64,000 bases of DNA from Gracilaria domingensis (GCA_022539475.1 VCMS01000102.1:1-64000), one strand, 5' to 3'. Counted from the stretch's first letter, positions 11,200 to 23,454 are shown. Made by a program: numbers and translations. Notes: generated by a model from the sequence alone, not told the origin.

Positions 11200-12155
11200 G
11201 TGCGTATTTGTTCTACCGATACCGCACTATGGTGGAGGTGCCCTCTGCGGCATCTTCCGCAGATTGCGCCTACACCCGCTTCATCATGGGGAAATGGTAT
11301 ATGTAATATGGCGAAGTAGTGGTTAGCAAAAACGGTCGATAGAAGAATAGATACGAATAAAACGGTATGATTTCATAATGGACATCATCTGTACTAGCAA
11401 CAGTATTTCATGCGTTGCAGGGTATCATTCCGCAGAAGGTATCGTGTAATGTGCACCTTAATGGAAACTGAACCTAGACTTCGCGAAATACCGTTCAGGT
11501 AGCCCTCGACTAAAGAACTAGCACGAGTGGAAAACCCACCAGTATTTACTGCACAGCGATTCTGGACGACCCAAGCAATTATCTTCAAATTTTGAAATAA
11601 TTGATCTCGATATTTTTTCAAAAAATTTACTGGATGACCCTTGCCACTTTCTGGACGACCCTCGCCAAAAACTAGCATCTGCAAGAGACAGACGCGAGAA
11701 GGGGGAGAGTTTTCCACCTGACTTCTACAAAATAACGTTTGCGGAGACGGAGAGAGAGGATGCGAACGCGTGATGGGCGAGTAATGGGTAAATAGCGGAG
11801 TTGATGTGGACTGGGAAGAAGTGATGGGATGATTGAGGTGGGATGAGTTGCGATTGGCATTGCAACATGGGAGAAAATGGAAACGCAAACTAGCACGAGT
11901 GCAGTTTTGAGAGAGGGTCGCGAAAAAGAGTGAATAGGGTGGTGCGACGAAGTAGAAACTCTGCAAAAACTAGGGGACCCAAGAACTAAACTGCGCGAAA
12001 TGGAATTTAATATTCCAAACTTTCTTAATTTTTTGAGTGCCAGCCTCTGCCACCCCCTCGCGCGCCCCAAATAGCCCAAAAACAAGCTTAATTTCCAAAG
12101 CGAACAGACTATATTCCACTTTGCAGAACACAGACGTCCCGGAAGTGTTTCTAAA
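11200..12155. other. No gene seen
   Basis: Overlapping minus-strand frames at 11394-12173 are open, but they are serine/histidine-rich and resemble no family. I treat them as chance. Confidence 0.4.
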
Positions 12156-13357
12156 TTGGCCCCTTCTCACCAATACAATTTGAGATCACGTTTGAAGGCC
12201 ACTCCCTGCGTCCCAAATCCCATTTCCACCAATGATGAGCCTACGATTGATGAGGCAATGCAATCATCCGAATGGAAACACTGGAAAACAGCCATTGAAG
12301 AAGAGTTTACAACAATTTTTCAAGCTGAGACCTACGTACGCAAATCTGTTGTCACAGCAAGAGCTCTCCCAACCGGTATCATACTTCGGCTGAAGCGAGA
12401 CGAGCACCGGGATCCATTACGATTCAAGGCCCGCCTTGTTGCCAGGGGAAATTTGCAGAAACTATCTACCCTTGAGGCCAAACACTGCTATGCTCCAGTG
12501 GCAGGGTTTGAGATCTTTCGAGTGCTACTGTGTCTTGCATCTTCCTTTGGATGGGATAGACAGCAGATTGATATCAAAAGTGCCTTCTTGTATGCTTTCC
12601 TCCCAGATGAATCAAATATTTTTATCAAACTTCCGTCTATTCCCGGAATTTCTGAAGCCAATGGAGCCATTGTAAGACTACGCAAATCGCTTTATAGATT
12701 GCGCGAGGCTCCCAAGTTATAGTATCGGACTCTACGAAGTTTCTTGCTAGGATTAAGATTCTGTACGATCACAGTGTCGGACTGTCTCTTTGTCAAGAAC
12801 TGTGGTGACTCCATTGTTGTGCTACTAGCATATGTAGATGACATCGTCATTTTGGGAAAAACCTCAGCTGTCGAAGAAGTCAAGCAAGATATCAAGAGGC
12901 AGTATGAAATTAAGGACATGGGTAGAGGCACACATTTTCTTGGAGTCCAAATTGAGGAAAGAGATGATGCCACATATCTCTCTCAGACCGCTCTGATCCA
13001 TCAGATATTGCGGGTAACGAACATGGAGTCATGCAAACCCGTGTCAACCGCTCTTCCTGTATCCCATTCTTTTTACGAAGTTCCAGCACCTGCCAAGGAG
13101 CACGAAGTTGCAAATATGAATGGAGTGCCATACAGAGATATTTTGGGAAAGCTCTTATTTTTGTGTACCCGCACCCGGCCAGATATCGCAACGGCTGTGT
13201 CCCTGCTTGGCACGTTTCACTCTGATCCAAACCAGTCCCATTGGAATGCAATGAAGCATGTTATCCGCTACTTAAAGGGGACCGTGACTCATTATGTTTG
13301 CGTTCCAAAGAGTGGAAACACGAAGCTCCAAGGATGGTCTGATGCTGACTGGGGACG

Positions 13358-13942
13358 TGTTGTGATTCTCGAAGCACTGCTCCCGTTCGGACCGTATTAT
13401 GAGGGCAGTCATGGCTTGCTACCGTGTGCGTCAGGTCCTGAATCTTCGTAATTTGTAGTACGCTGTAAGACGAGGACGATGACGGGATTTCCTGTACAAA
13501 TCCAATATCTGGATTGGGCTCACCCCGGACAGAACTACACACACAACTGGTGAGCATAGTTAACTGTGACGTGGACGGAACTAATACCCAGTACCGGTGA
13601 AAATGATTTGCGGACTGTTGCATCCCTCCGTACACTTCGTACCTTCAATAGGGCCGACCATATGAACCGCAGTAGGCAAATATGCGCCGACGAGGATGTC
13701 ATTGCTGTACCTGATTACAGAGGTAGTTCGAGATATTCTCTGGGCACTACCTAATAAACGCTTCTGGCGCAAAATCTAGAAGCGACCGAGGAGCAGGAGG
13801 CAGTGGTGCAGAAGACGCAAGCCAGTTACCGCTCTCTCGGTGAGCCCATTATGTCTTTCTCCCTTGCTCCCTATTCTACTGCGACTTTTCCCCTTTTGTT
13901 CGTACTATGTCTTACTCCGCTGATCCCTGAGACGCGCCAACA
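13358..13942. repeat. Solo LTR nested in the copia fossil
   Basis: This 585-bp segment starts TGTTG and ends CAACA, with 5-bp direct duplications GGACG at 13353-13357 and 13943-13947. That is the signature of an LTR retroelement reduced to one LTR. Its sequence is unlike the other LTRs in the window. Confidence 0.85.
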
Positions 13943-14379
13943 GGACGGAGATCACGGACTGGCTTTGTAATTTGTATTGATCAAGTGCCCGTAATCTGGG
14001 CATCTAAATTACAACAGTCGGTCGCCTTGTCTACCTGTGAGGCAGAGTTTTTCGCTCCGTCAATGTGCGCGGAACATGAAGTGGATCATGCAGCTCTACG
14101 ATGACTTAAGTGTGCCACTGGAAAGACCAGTATCAATCTTTCAAGATAACTTAGGCACAATACGCTGGACGACTGAAGTTCAGGGTCTTCGAAACGTAAA
14201 ACATGTCGGAATTCGATACAGCTTTGTCAAAGACGAAGTTGAAAAGGGAAATGTGATCGTAGAGTACACTCCATCCGAACTGAACTACGCTGATTCGTTC
14301 ACAAAGATTGTACCGAAAGCCGTACTGGAACATCATCAGAAGTTTTTAAGAATCATTCCATCATCTTTTCGAGGGGGCA

Positions 14380-14813
14380 TGTCGGAATAGTGTGAGATTT
14401 GCTCACCACAAGCCGAGAAGACGATGGAACGTGATCATCATACAGTAGTAATTGATTTGAATTTATTGGAAGTATGCGTGTGCGGAATGGAATCAGTTAC
14501 GTAACATCGCTGTATCTCTGTAAGGACGTCCTTCTAGGAGATCAACACCTTTATCCCTTCTTGGGACGTCCCGGTAGAAGCTTTGCGATTAACAAAGGGG
14601 CGTCGCTGCAGACAAGTGAAGCACAGTTTACTGAGGTTGGTCTTGTCAGGCCGGTTGATTGGTGCTTGTCTTTTCGTTCTTCCAAGCACAGAGAGCCAGT
14701 CTAGCCTCCTTTATAGGGTACCATGCTAGGTGGCCCTCTCCTAATCTGGTAGATGCATTGTGCTACGTAATAACGTCCTCTCTTAGTAGTACGTGTTACT
14801 GGCTACGCCAACA
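14380..14813 (+). repeat. Probable 3' LTR of the copia fossil
   Basis: It begins TGTCGG directly after a gaggggg purine tract and ends CCAACA at 14813, about 434 bp. No partner 5' LTR lies in the window, so the end is inferred from the terminal motif. Confidence 0.55.
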
Positions 14814-14820
14814 AGTGCTA

Positions 14821-15589
14821 TCCTTCTCTCAGGCTTAATTCTGGACAGTTATGAACACCGCAAAAATCCAGTTTTTCAAATAATTTAGAAATGAATTTCC
14901 ATGCCTGTTTCTACCGTCTGCATCACTCCTTACAATCGTCGGGCATAATTCTGTACACTGCCGAGGGTCCATGCTCGCAGCGCAAACTTTGTTTGGAACG
15001 TTAGAGACCCCTGTAGTAGAGCGTGTACACTTTGTATATGTTCCGTTTTGTTATTATTTTGTCTACTACATTTGCATCCCGTAACGTTAATAAGCTATGG
15101 AAAGAACAATAATAAAAGAAAATTAATACCTGGGCTGACAAAAATGGTTCAATAAAACTTTCCTTCAGCTACTTTATGAACTTCTTGAATTTTCATTAAT
15201 CAGAAAACGTTTTTCTTTAAAGTGCCAAGAGACTTTTAAGTGGAACTTTTGACTGTATATTCCGAAAAATGTTGCTTGTTTGCTACTTGTACAAAAGATA
15301 GCCATCAAATGAGGGTCGATTTACACACAAAAAGTAGAAAATCATTTTAAAGCACCGTACTCTTCATTGTAACAAAGATATTTAACATTTCCGCTATGCC
15401 ATAAGCCAAGTAGAGAGCTATATTATCTCTGAACGGAGCGATCTCACAACGAAGTCGTTAAATTAGCTTCGCCCGGCTTCGCGTAGCGCTGAACATGCGC
15501 AGACCAAACAAATGTATTGCAATTAAATTTATGAGAAAATGTCCGTGTACAGAATTAAGCCATGCACAGAATTAGGCCGACGAGAAGGT
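14821..15589. mobile_element. MITE-like element with TA-flanked terminal inverted repeats
   Basis: The left end (tccttctctcaggcttaattctg) and the reverse complement of the right end (accttctcgtcggcctaattctg) match over roughly 23 bp with a few differences. Each end is bordered by TA, as expected for Tc1/mariner-type insertions. The taattctg motif recurs inside near both ends (14941 and 15550 regions). There is no coding capacity; the interior is AT-rich. Confidence 0.55.
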
Positions 15590-15614
15590 TAACACTCTCG
15601 CAATCCCGATAATC

Positions 15615-15775
15615 CAATGTAGTCCAAATGCAACACTCACTTTTTGGTTATGCATCACACATCAAATGCAATTCAGACGCAACACGCAATAGTTTGTTAT
15701 GGATCACATATCAAATGCAATTCAGACGCAACACGCAATAGTTTGTTATGCATGACATATCAAATGCAATTCAAA
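15615..15775. repeat. Tandem repeat, 49-bp period, about three copies
   Basis: The unit reads tcaaatgcaattcagacgca followed by acacgcaatagtttgttatg. It is repeated with few changes; the outer copies are more diverged. Confidence 0.8.
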
Positions 15776-15875
15776 GTGCATTTGTCCTTGCATTCCATAG
15801 CGATACGCTCGTGCTCTGATTCATAGGCTAGTATAAAGTCCGAATGCAGACACCACTTTGAGGGTGTTCTAATGC

Positions 15876-15885
15876 CTATAAAATC
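15876..15885 (+). promoter_or_regulatory. TATA box upstream of a small ORF
   Basis: ctataaaatc lies about 100 bp before the ATG at 15977, a typical TATA distance. It sits just downstream of the 49-bp tandem array. Confidence 0.4.
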
Positions 15886-15976
15886 TTTTCGACAGACAGT
15901 GAGGAGTTAGAAACTTCTTTCTCCAGTCTAGTCAACTCTATCTCTAATTGCGAAAGTGTCGGCCCGCTCACGTGCG

Positions 15977-16360
15977 ATGATTAATTCACAAGGAAGTGGA
16001 AGGGATGAAAGGATTTGTCCATGGGGCGATTTGGATGCACAACGAAATCTCCTTTGTTTCGTGCGCAAGATGGTTATGGCAGATCCTGGGCTTCTTGACT
16101 TGTTGGAACTGGTAGAGACAACAGCGAAGGGCGGCTGCACGAAGGGTGGCGACAGCAACAGCAGCAGCCGACGTTTACGAGGTGGTGGTATGTCTGATAA
16201 TGTTGATGCCCGTGGTGACGTTTTCTCGGAGAGCTTGCGCAGCACCGAAAAGTTGCTGGTGACAATGTCGGCTTCACAATCCGACGGTCTGGGCCGCGAC
16301 AAAGGCGCGAGAGGCTGCGCTGGCAGCTGCGAAGCTGGGGAAGCTGGCGAAATCCACTAG
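15977..16360 (+). CDS. Candidate small ORF, 127 aa, unknown
   Basis: An ATG at 15977 opens 127 codons ending in TAG at 16358-16360, with a TATA box about 100 bp upstream. The N-terminal third looks globular (WGDLDAQRNLLCFVRKMVM, then DPGLLDLLELVE). The rest is glycine/serine-rich and disordered. There is no known family, signal peptide or membrane segment. The opposite strand is also open here, so coding status is uncertain. Confidence 0.3.
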   Translation: MINSQGSGRDERICPWGDLDAQRNLLCFVRKMVMADPGLLDLLELVETTAKGGCTKGGDSNSSSRRLRGGGMSDNVDARGDVFSESLRSTEKLLVTMSASQSDGLGRDKGARGCAGSCEAGEAGEIH

Positions 16361-16581
16361 AAGATATGGGTACCCTCTTCCTACATGCATTCATTCTTCC
16401 TACTGGCGCATAATCACCAATTTGGCAGGCAGATGTATATCAGGTATTTGGGAGGACGGCGACGAAAGAAGAATCCACTACTCATTATGGAGAGAGATAG
16501 AGTGCCAATGCGGCTGTCATAATTTCGTCGTAAGTTGACGTGTGACGGGATTCTGACGAGGCCATTGGGTACTTTTAACCC

Positions 16582-16872
16582 TTAACCCTTGTCGAATACA
16601 TGAAAGAGATCTTTTCCATGTAGGAACAATCTTCCTCGCAAGGTGAGGAAAGTTGTGTATCCGTGTACAAGCTGGTTGGCCTTGGACATGGGTTGCTCCG
16701 CCTCCTCCTCGTTTTCGTACATGGACAGGCAGCCGGTGACGGTGAGATGGGGTTTCAAATCGACCGCCATCTCACGTGCGATCATGTCCACCTCTGCGGC
16801 GGTGCAGCCCGCGATTTGCGCGTTGCAGGGGGGCGAGGCGCCGTCGGCCTCGCCGCATCCCAGCGTCGGCTC
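16582..16872 (-). pseudogene. Coding-like fragment of unknown protein, cut by copia-1
   Basis: The minus strand reads in one frame for about 97 codons from 16872 to a stop at 16582 (EPTLGCGEADGASPPCNAQ, then AAEVDMIAREMAVDLKPHL and LVHGYTTFLTLRGRLFLHG). The composition is protein-like and the frame runs straight into the copia-1 insertion. Its upstream part (SHLSATYVEP) is on the far side at 21441-21475, where an in-frame stop soon appears. I do not recognise the family. It could be the 3' exon of a host gene disabled by the insertion, or an already dead relic. Confidence 0.35.
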
Positions 16873-17136
16873 TGTTGTAGAAGCATCTAGAAGCTTCTTA
16901 GAAGCAACTAGAAACTACTTCTTTCGAGACAGTTCTAAAATGTTCTATAGAACAAATAAGTAGAAACATTTTAATGCGTAATGATAGAAACTCTATAGAA
17001 GTCTAGAACCCTATAGAACTTTATTGAAACAGTATAAAAGAGTAGAAGTGAACTCCAGTTTGACAGAAGATAGAAGTCAAGCCGAGTCTCAGTGATTAAA
17101 ACCACTTTTGTTTATTAAGCGTTTCTATCCACAACA
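16873..17136 (+). repeat. 5' LTR of copia-1
   Basis: 264 bp, TGTTG...CAACA, with a TATA box (tataaaag) at about 17033-17040. Confidence 0.95.
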
Positions 17137-20100
17137 AAAGGTTATGGGCCCAGCCCACGTCGAAACCTACAGTCACGCTTAGAAGTCGGCCGTCAGTCAG
17201 TCTATCCGAACAACGTAGAAGTTCGAAGTCGAATACAACGAAAGAAATCTATTATTCGAAGAAGGGTTAAAAACGAAGAATACCGTACCGTACATCCGTT
17301 TTGTCAAATTGTAAAAATGGATTCCGAAGACCGATACCCTTTCAAAATCGAGAAGCTAAATGGCGATAATTGTTTCTCCTGGAAGTTCAGAATGATTAAT
17401 TATCTAAAGAAGAAGAACTACTGGAAAGCCGTTTCGGAAGAAGAAAATAATACCCAAGCCAATGAAAAGGCTCTTATAGACATTTGTTTGTCAATCGATG
17501 ACAATCAAATTGTTTATGTTCAGGAAGCCAAAAGTGGTACGGAAGCCTGGCAATCTCTCGCCGAGATTTATGAAAGCAAAGGTATTGCTCACAAAATGGA
17601 TATTGAAGAGCGTTTTGTGTCTAAGAAATTAGGCGAAAATGAGTCTGCCAAAGAACATATAGAAGAGCTTAAAAAGCTCAAAACAAAACTTCAACAGCTT
17701 GGTGTACAGAAGTCAAAGGAAGAATATATCATGCGATTATTAAGAAGTCTACCAAAATCGTACGAAAGTCTCGTGGTGACGCTGGAAAATATTGCAGAAA
17801 AATTGAGCATAGAAGAAATACATGCTCGAATACTTCGAGAAGAATCCAAGCAAAATTCCAACAACGAAGAAACAGTATCAGGAAATTTACTACAGTCAAA
17901 ATTAAAGCAGCAGAAGAATGTATAACCTTATAAATGCCACTTCTGCAATAAAAGAGGACACAAAATTGCAGACTGTCGAAAAAGAAAGAAGGAGGAACAA
18001 AAATCGAAAAGTGGCTCTAACGAAGACAAAAATTTGGGAACATTTTTAGTGGCTGGTGCGGAACCAGTAAAAATTTCTGGAGTGTGGTACATTGACTCAG
18101 GTGCGTCATTTCACATGACAAATAATGAAATGTGCCTGAACCCTGGGACAATTGAAAACATCGAGCCCATAAGCATCCGTCTTGGAGATGGTACTACGGT
18201 AATGTCTAATATGAAAGGAAATGTTGACATTGAAATTTATCGAAACAAGAGGACAAAAATAGTTTCTGTTCATGATGTTCTGTATGTTCCAGAAACAACA
18301 ACGAACATTTTATCCGTCGGCCAAATAGACCGAAGAGGTCACGAAATTCAGTTCAAAAATGGACACTGCAGCATATTGTCGACTGAAAATAATGAGAAAC
18401 TCTTGGAAGTCAGAATAGAAAATTCTATCTATTGTTTTAAAGGAACAAGAGCGGACAAAAATAATTTCGTCGCCTACACAGCAACTCTCAGTGGACAAGA
18501 ACTTTGGCATGCTCGCTTTGGGCATGTTGGAAAATCTGTTTTATCACAAATTACTTCTCATCAAACTGCCGTGGGTATTCCAGAAAAACTCCAACAGAAG
18601 GACTTAAGAAATTGTCGCGGTTGCGCCTCGGAAAAAATGGTATCACGATCATTTCCATCAATTGGAAAACTACAGTCTACCGGGAAATTGCAACTCATTC
18701 ACACAGATATATGTGGTCCGATGAGTGTACGATCAAAAGGAGGAATGTCATACTTTATTACCTTTACGGATGACTACACAAGAAAATCGTTCGTATACTT
18801 CTTACGAAAGAAGAACGAAACTCTGGATAAGGTCAAAGAATTTTTGCAACTCTTAGAAAATCAAACCGGACTTTCCGTGAAGAGAATCAGAAGTGACAGA
18901 GGTGGTGAATATATTTCCAATGCAATGAAAAATTATTTGGAAAAGAAAGGAATAATTCACGAACCTACAGGATCGTACCAACCACAGCAGAATGGAGTAG
19001 AAGAACGCCTAAATCGTACTTTATGTGAAAAAGCACGATGCATGTTATTTTATCAGGATCTATCAAGACAGTTCTGGGCTGAAGCTATACAGACAGCAAA
19101 TACTTTAAGAAATTTTATGCCAACCAAAACTCTTGAGGACAAAAGCCCCTATGAAAAAATGGTCAGGACAAAAACCAGATGTATCCCATCTACGTGTATT
19201 TGGATGCAAAGCGTATGTTTTTATTCCAAAAGAGAACAGAAAGAAGCTAGACCCAAAATCCAGACTCTGCACATTTTTAGGATATGAAGGAGCAAGCTAT
19301 CGATTTATGAACGACTCTACAAAGAAATTGGTTGTTTCCTCAACAGCAAAATTTCTTGAGGCACCGAAGAAATCTCTTATCGAGGTTGAACCAGAAACTA
19401 TTTCGGAAAACGTCGAAGAAGTTTTTGGTAGCCCTATGAAAAATTCAGAACATTCTAAAACTCCTATAGAAAGTTTTAATAATTTCGAGGATCCTGAGAA
19501 AGGTCCCAGGCGAAGTCGACGAATTAGAAAACAGCCAGCCTGGTTATCCTATGATCATGCAGATCCTGACGAAGACACAGCTGCAGGGGCCGTAATGATG
19601 ATTGCAGATAAAATTGGGCCAATATTAGTTGAAGAAGCATTTGCCGGTCCATTACATAGTTTATGGAGAGAAGCTATGGAAAAAGAAATGGAATCTTTAC
19701 AAGAGAATAATTCTTGAACCGTGGTCCCAAGGACACCAAACATGAAAACCATTTCACCAAAATGGGTTTTTAAAATTAAGCCCGAGACCAAAAATCAGAA
19801 GAAAATATTTAAAGCACGACTGGTGTGCAAGGGTTATCAACAGAAATATGGGATTGATTATAATGAGACATACGCCCCCGTAGTAAGAATGGGGTCTCTC
19901 ACAGCAATGTTGGCAATTGCTCTACAGCAAAATATGCACATACATCAAACGGTTGTTAAAACGGCATTTCTTAATGGTGTACTGGGAGAAAAAATTTTTA
20001 TGGAACTGGCGGAGGGTTACACGAACTCAAAAAATTCCGAAAATGTCTGCAAGCTGAACAAGGCAATCCACGGACTGAAACAAGCTCCCAGAGCTTGGTA

Positions 20101-21174
20101 CAAAATGATTAGCTCTGTTTCGAACAATATTAATTTTTCAAAATATTAGGCAGACCATGGATTATTCTTCGCAAATTATAATGGTTCTGACATTTTTATA
20201 TCACTTTATGTCGACGATATTGTAATCGCATGTCAAAGCATGGAGGTTCTAAATATTATCAAAAATGAACTGCGCAATCATTTTAAAATGAAGGACTTTG
20301 GAGAGATCAAGCACATTTTTGGAATCGAAATCAAGTATGACAAAGAAAATGGAACAATGCAATTTAGTCAAAATGCATACATCCAGAATATTCTCAACAG
20401 ATTTCAGATGGAAAATTACAAAGGTATAGAGACGCCTATGGAAGCAAAGAAAATATTTTCTAAATGCAGGGAAGAAGAGAAAGTGAATAATATTCCATAC
20501 AGAGAATTAATCTGATCTCTTATGTATTTAATGCTTGGTACTCAACCCGATTTGGCTCATGCTGTTGGTACACTAAGTCAATTTTGTGAAACACACAGCA
20601 TGGAACATTAGACAGGATGCAAAAGGGTCTTAAGATATATTCAGAAGACAGAAAATTTTTCTTTGGTCTATGAAAAATCAAACGAACCATCACTTAATAT
20701 TTATAGTGATTCAAGCTGGGTGAATACTGAGAACAGAAAATCCATATCGGGGTATGCCACATTTTATGGAAGCTGTTTACTCTCTTGGAGTAGTCAAAAG
20801 CAAAATTGTGTTGCCTTATCCTCCACCGAGGCGGAATTAATATCAGCTACAGAAGCTGTAAAGGAAGGAAAATGGTTACTAAAGATCTCAATGGAACTGT
20901 TATCAACAAGTCAAGAACCGTTCAAAGTGTTTTTGGACAATCAATCAATCTACAATCGCTATATAAAAAATGGAGGGCAGTCAGGGGAGGTCAAAGCATA
21001 TTGCCATAAGATATTTTTACATTCAAGATTGCATTGAAAATGGCGAGCTTGAAATTATATACTGCCCGACAAACGTTATGACGGCAGACATTTTTACCAA
21101 GGCACTACAGAAAATTAAGCACTATCGATTTCTGGAGAACTTAGGGCTGAAGCAGTTATCAAGTTGAGAGGGGG

Positions 21175-21440
21175 TGTTGTAAAAGCATCTAGAAGCTTCT
21201 TAGAAGCAACTAGAAACTACTTCTTTGGAGACAGTTCTAGAATGTTCTATAGAACATCTAAGTAGAAACATTTTAATGCGTAATGATAGAAACTCTATAG
21301 AAGTCTAGAACCCTATAGAACTTTATTGAAACAGTATAAAAGAGTAGAAGTGAACTCCAGTTTGACAGAAGATAGAAGTCAAGCCGAGTCTCAGTGATTA
21401 AAACCACTTTTGTTTATTCTAAGCGTTTCTATCCACAACA
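21175..21440 (+). repeat. 3' LTR of copia-1
   Basis: 266 bp, matching the 5' LTR at roughly 98% by eye. Confidence 0.95.
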
Positions 21441-21555
21441 GGCTCGACGTAGGTGGCCGAGAGGTGTGAGCAGTATCGGCGTCACTGGTCCATGTGGCCG
21501 GTAAGCAGGCGTGCGCCCGCGGGGTTGGCGACGGGCGGCGGCTACTTGCTGGCGC

Positions 21556-23060
21556 GGGGGGAGTCGGCGGCAGCGGGGCGATCGAAGGTTGTTGAGCAGC
21601 CTCATCTTCGTGTTTTTGTTCTTGGTGCTGTTGCTGCTGCGCGCGCGGAGCTGCAGCGGCTTGTCGAGCTCCCACAGCGCGCGCACCTTGCTCAGCTCGG
21701 GGTGCGACGCGATGGGCTGGGGCCTGCTCGCCGACCACAGTGGGCGGGTCTTTTCGGCGGTAGAGGGGCGGCACAACGGCGTTCTCACAGAGGACGGCTC
21801 CCGCTAGCGGCGGCGGAGGGACCGCGCAACGGCAGTCCTACGTAGAACGGCTCGCGACTGACGGCGGCGGACGCAGACGCGGAGGTTGGGTAGTTCAGCG
21901 GCGGTGGCGCTGTGTGGACACAGTGGGCGCGAGCCGCGCCGCACGCGGCGCGTGGCGCGCGAGTTTGCGCTTTGCGTCACGTTGAGCGCGACGCGTTTCG
22001 GCGCCAAATCGACGCCATGACGTCGTGCCATGCACGGCGCGCGCGGCTGTACACTGTCAATGGCACAAAAGATCTTACACAACAATTAACAATTAACAAG
22101 TTTCCTCCTAAATGCTCCAAGCGTATACACTTTATTGCTTTCCCCTACAACAAAAGCTTATGTTGCGCCAACAATCCAAGTAACCCACCAAGACAGCCAT
22201 TCTCAGACCTCGCCGCCGGCGCGATTCGAGTTTGCATCATTGCTTTTTGGATCACGGACTGCTTTGTATCGCATCCTCATCGGATACTTTGTATGGTTTG
22301 AACAACTTCCTTTTGGATACGAAATATGCGTGATAGACGCTGACTGCTGATCGCAACTCGTCGGAACAGAACCAAACCAAGGAATATCGTCACACTCAGA
22401 CGACGACGACTGCGTGCTACCCTTCTGGCCCAAGACCATCGCCGCCTTCAAACTGCTCACTCGCATCTCTCTTCCTGGCACGCCTTCAGTCGAGCTTCCT
22501 CTCCTCTGTCCGATCTTGTTGCAGGTCCGCCTTGGTCAATATTCAGAGAGCTATTACTGCAAACGTTCAAATGTTGCTTTTAAAACAATGCAACTCAACA
22601 ATTTTTGGTTGTCGCTTATTTGAACTCTCTTATTTCGAGCAATGCCAATATGCTCTCCTTTTCTCCAAACATTACGTTCATGCTATGAGTACTTTTTTCA
22701 TTCAAATATACTTTGTCCCATATTTGCGCTTCTCAGCTTGTTCCTGCTGCTCTCAGTTATATGAATCTTGTTTTCCTAAAAGTTTTTTTAAAAAATCATT
22801 ATTGATTGGCCAGCAAACTCGAAAAGTCTTTAAAAGAACGAAAACAATCTTGAATCAGCCCTTACTTTGCGCCACGTGTTCCCGTATGACACGCATCCAT
22901 CTCTCTGCCGCACTTTGGCTCAACGCAGAGCTGTTTGCCACAACCAATGTCGAGATGAGGCATTCGTCACCAGCACCCACGGCCGCTCTACGGTCCAACG
23001 TCAAATCGCCCAGCCGTTCTTCCGGCCCGCAGCGCACAGCGCCAGATATGCGCGGGCAGC
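21556..23060. repeat. 1.5-kb dispersed repeat, copy 1 (repeat C)
   Basis: It aligns along its whole length with 33472-34974 in the same orientation, at roughly 90% identity by eye. Three minus-strand frames stay open in both copies: 22855-23037 (RLGDLTLDRRAAVGAGDECL), 22203-22466 (87 codons from the first ATG, SSSSECDDIPWFGSV) and a basic, glutamine-rich frame at about 21556-22085. None matches a known family. The left edge lies about 110 bp beyond the copia-1 insertion. No terminal repeats or target duplications were found. Confidence 0.8.
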
Positions 23061-23454
23061 CTTGTATTTGAATTCAAGAAGTGACGGTATACGCGCCGCC
23101 TAGATGTGCTCACACACCCTTTTTCGTTCACTTGCTGCAAGCAACTGCTTTGAGGGCTTTGTCTTCGTCGCATGCGGCCGTACGCATAAAAGGAGGAAAC
23201 AGCCGCAAGTCTGGCACATGCGGTGCTTGCACTTGGCGCTTGTCGTGGATACGCAATGAAATTCTTGATATATACGTGCCACATCCCGGGGCATCATGTT
23301 CTACCTGCTTGGACGAACTGCCGACGACCCTTTCTTGGCATCTCTCTTCAAGTATTGTATCTGTAGAGTGCAATGCGTTTGTTTCTACTCGAAACAGCGA
23401 TGCTCTTTAGGTTTAGAGAAGCGTGAGCAAAGCTCAACTATTATCGCGGACACA
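23061..23454. other. Short intergenic stretch
   Basis: I see no gene. It separates the repeat C end from the 3' end of the ankyrin gene. Confidence 0.4.

Larger units (their letters stand above)
12156..14813 (+). mobile_element. Ty1/copia retroelement fossil, reverse transcriptase to 3' LTR
   Basis: Recognisable parts in order are the linker before the reverse transcriptase, the reverse transcriptase (RFKARLVARG, DIKSAFLYAF, LLAYVDDIVILG), RNase H (WSDADWG, ALSTCEAEFFA, LNYADSFTKIV), a purine tract and a probable 3' LTR. Gag, protease, integrase and the 5' LTR are not found upstream. A solo LTR of another family is inserted within RNase H. The element is broken in a few places and incomplete, hence old. 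Confidence 0.85.
16873..21440 (+). mobile_element. Ty1/copia retroelement copia-1, broken, both LTRs present
   Basis: The element has TG...CA LTRs, a primer-binding site after the 5' LTR, a gag region (about 17317-17925), a pol region with protease, integrase, reverse transcriptase and RNase H (about 18034-21167), a purine tract (gagaggggg) and the 3' LTR. It is bordered by 5-bp duplications GGCTC (16868-16872 and 21441-21445). The primer site GGTTATGGGCCCAGCCC matches the anticodon-side half of initiator-Met tRNA, as in Drosophila copia. The LTRs differ at about five bases and one small gap, so it is moderately young. It is broken in about half a dozen places. Confidence 0.95.

Noticed and set aside
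11394-12173. Overlapping minus-strand frames before the copia fossil
   Set aside because: No motif, and the frames contradict one another.
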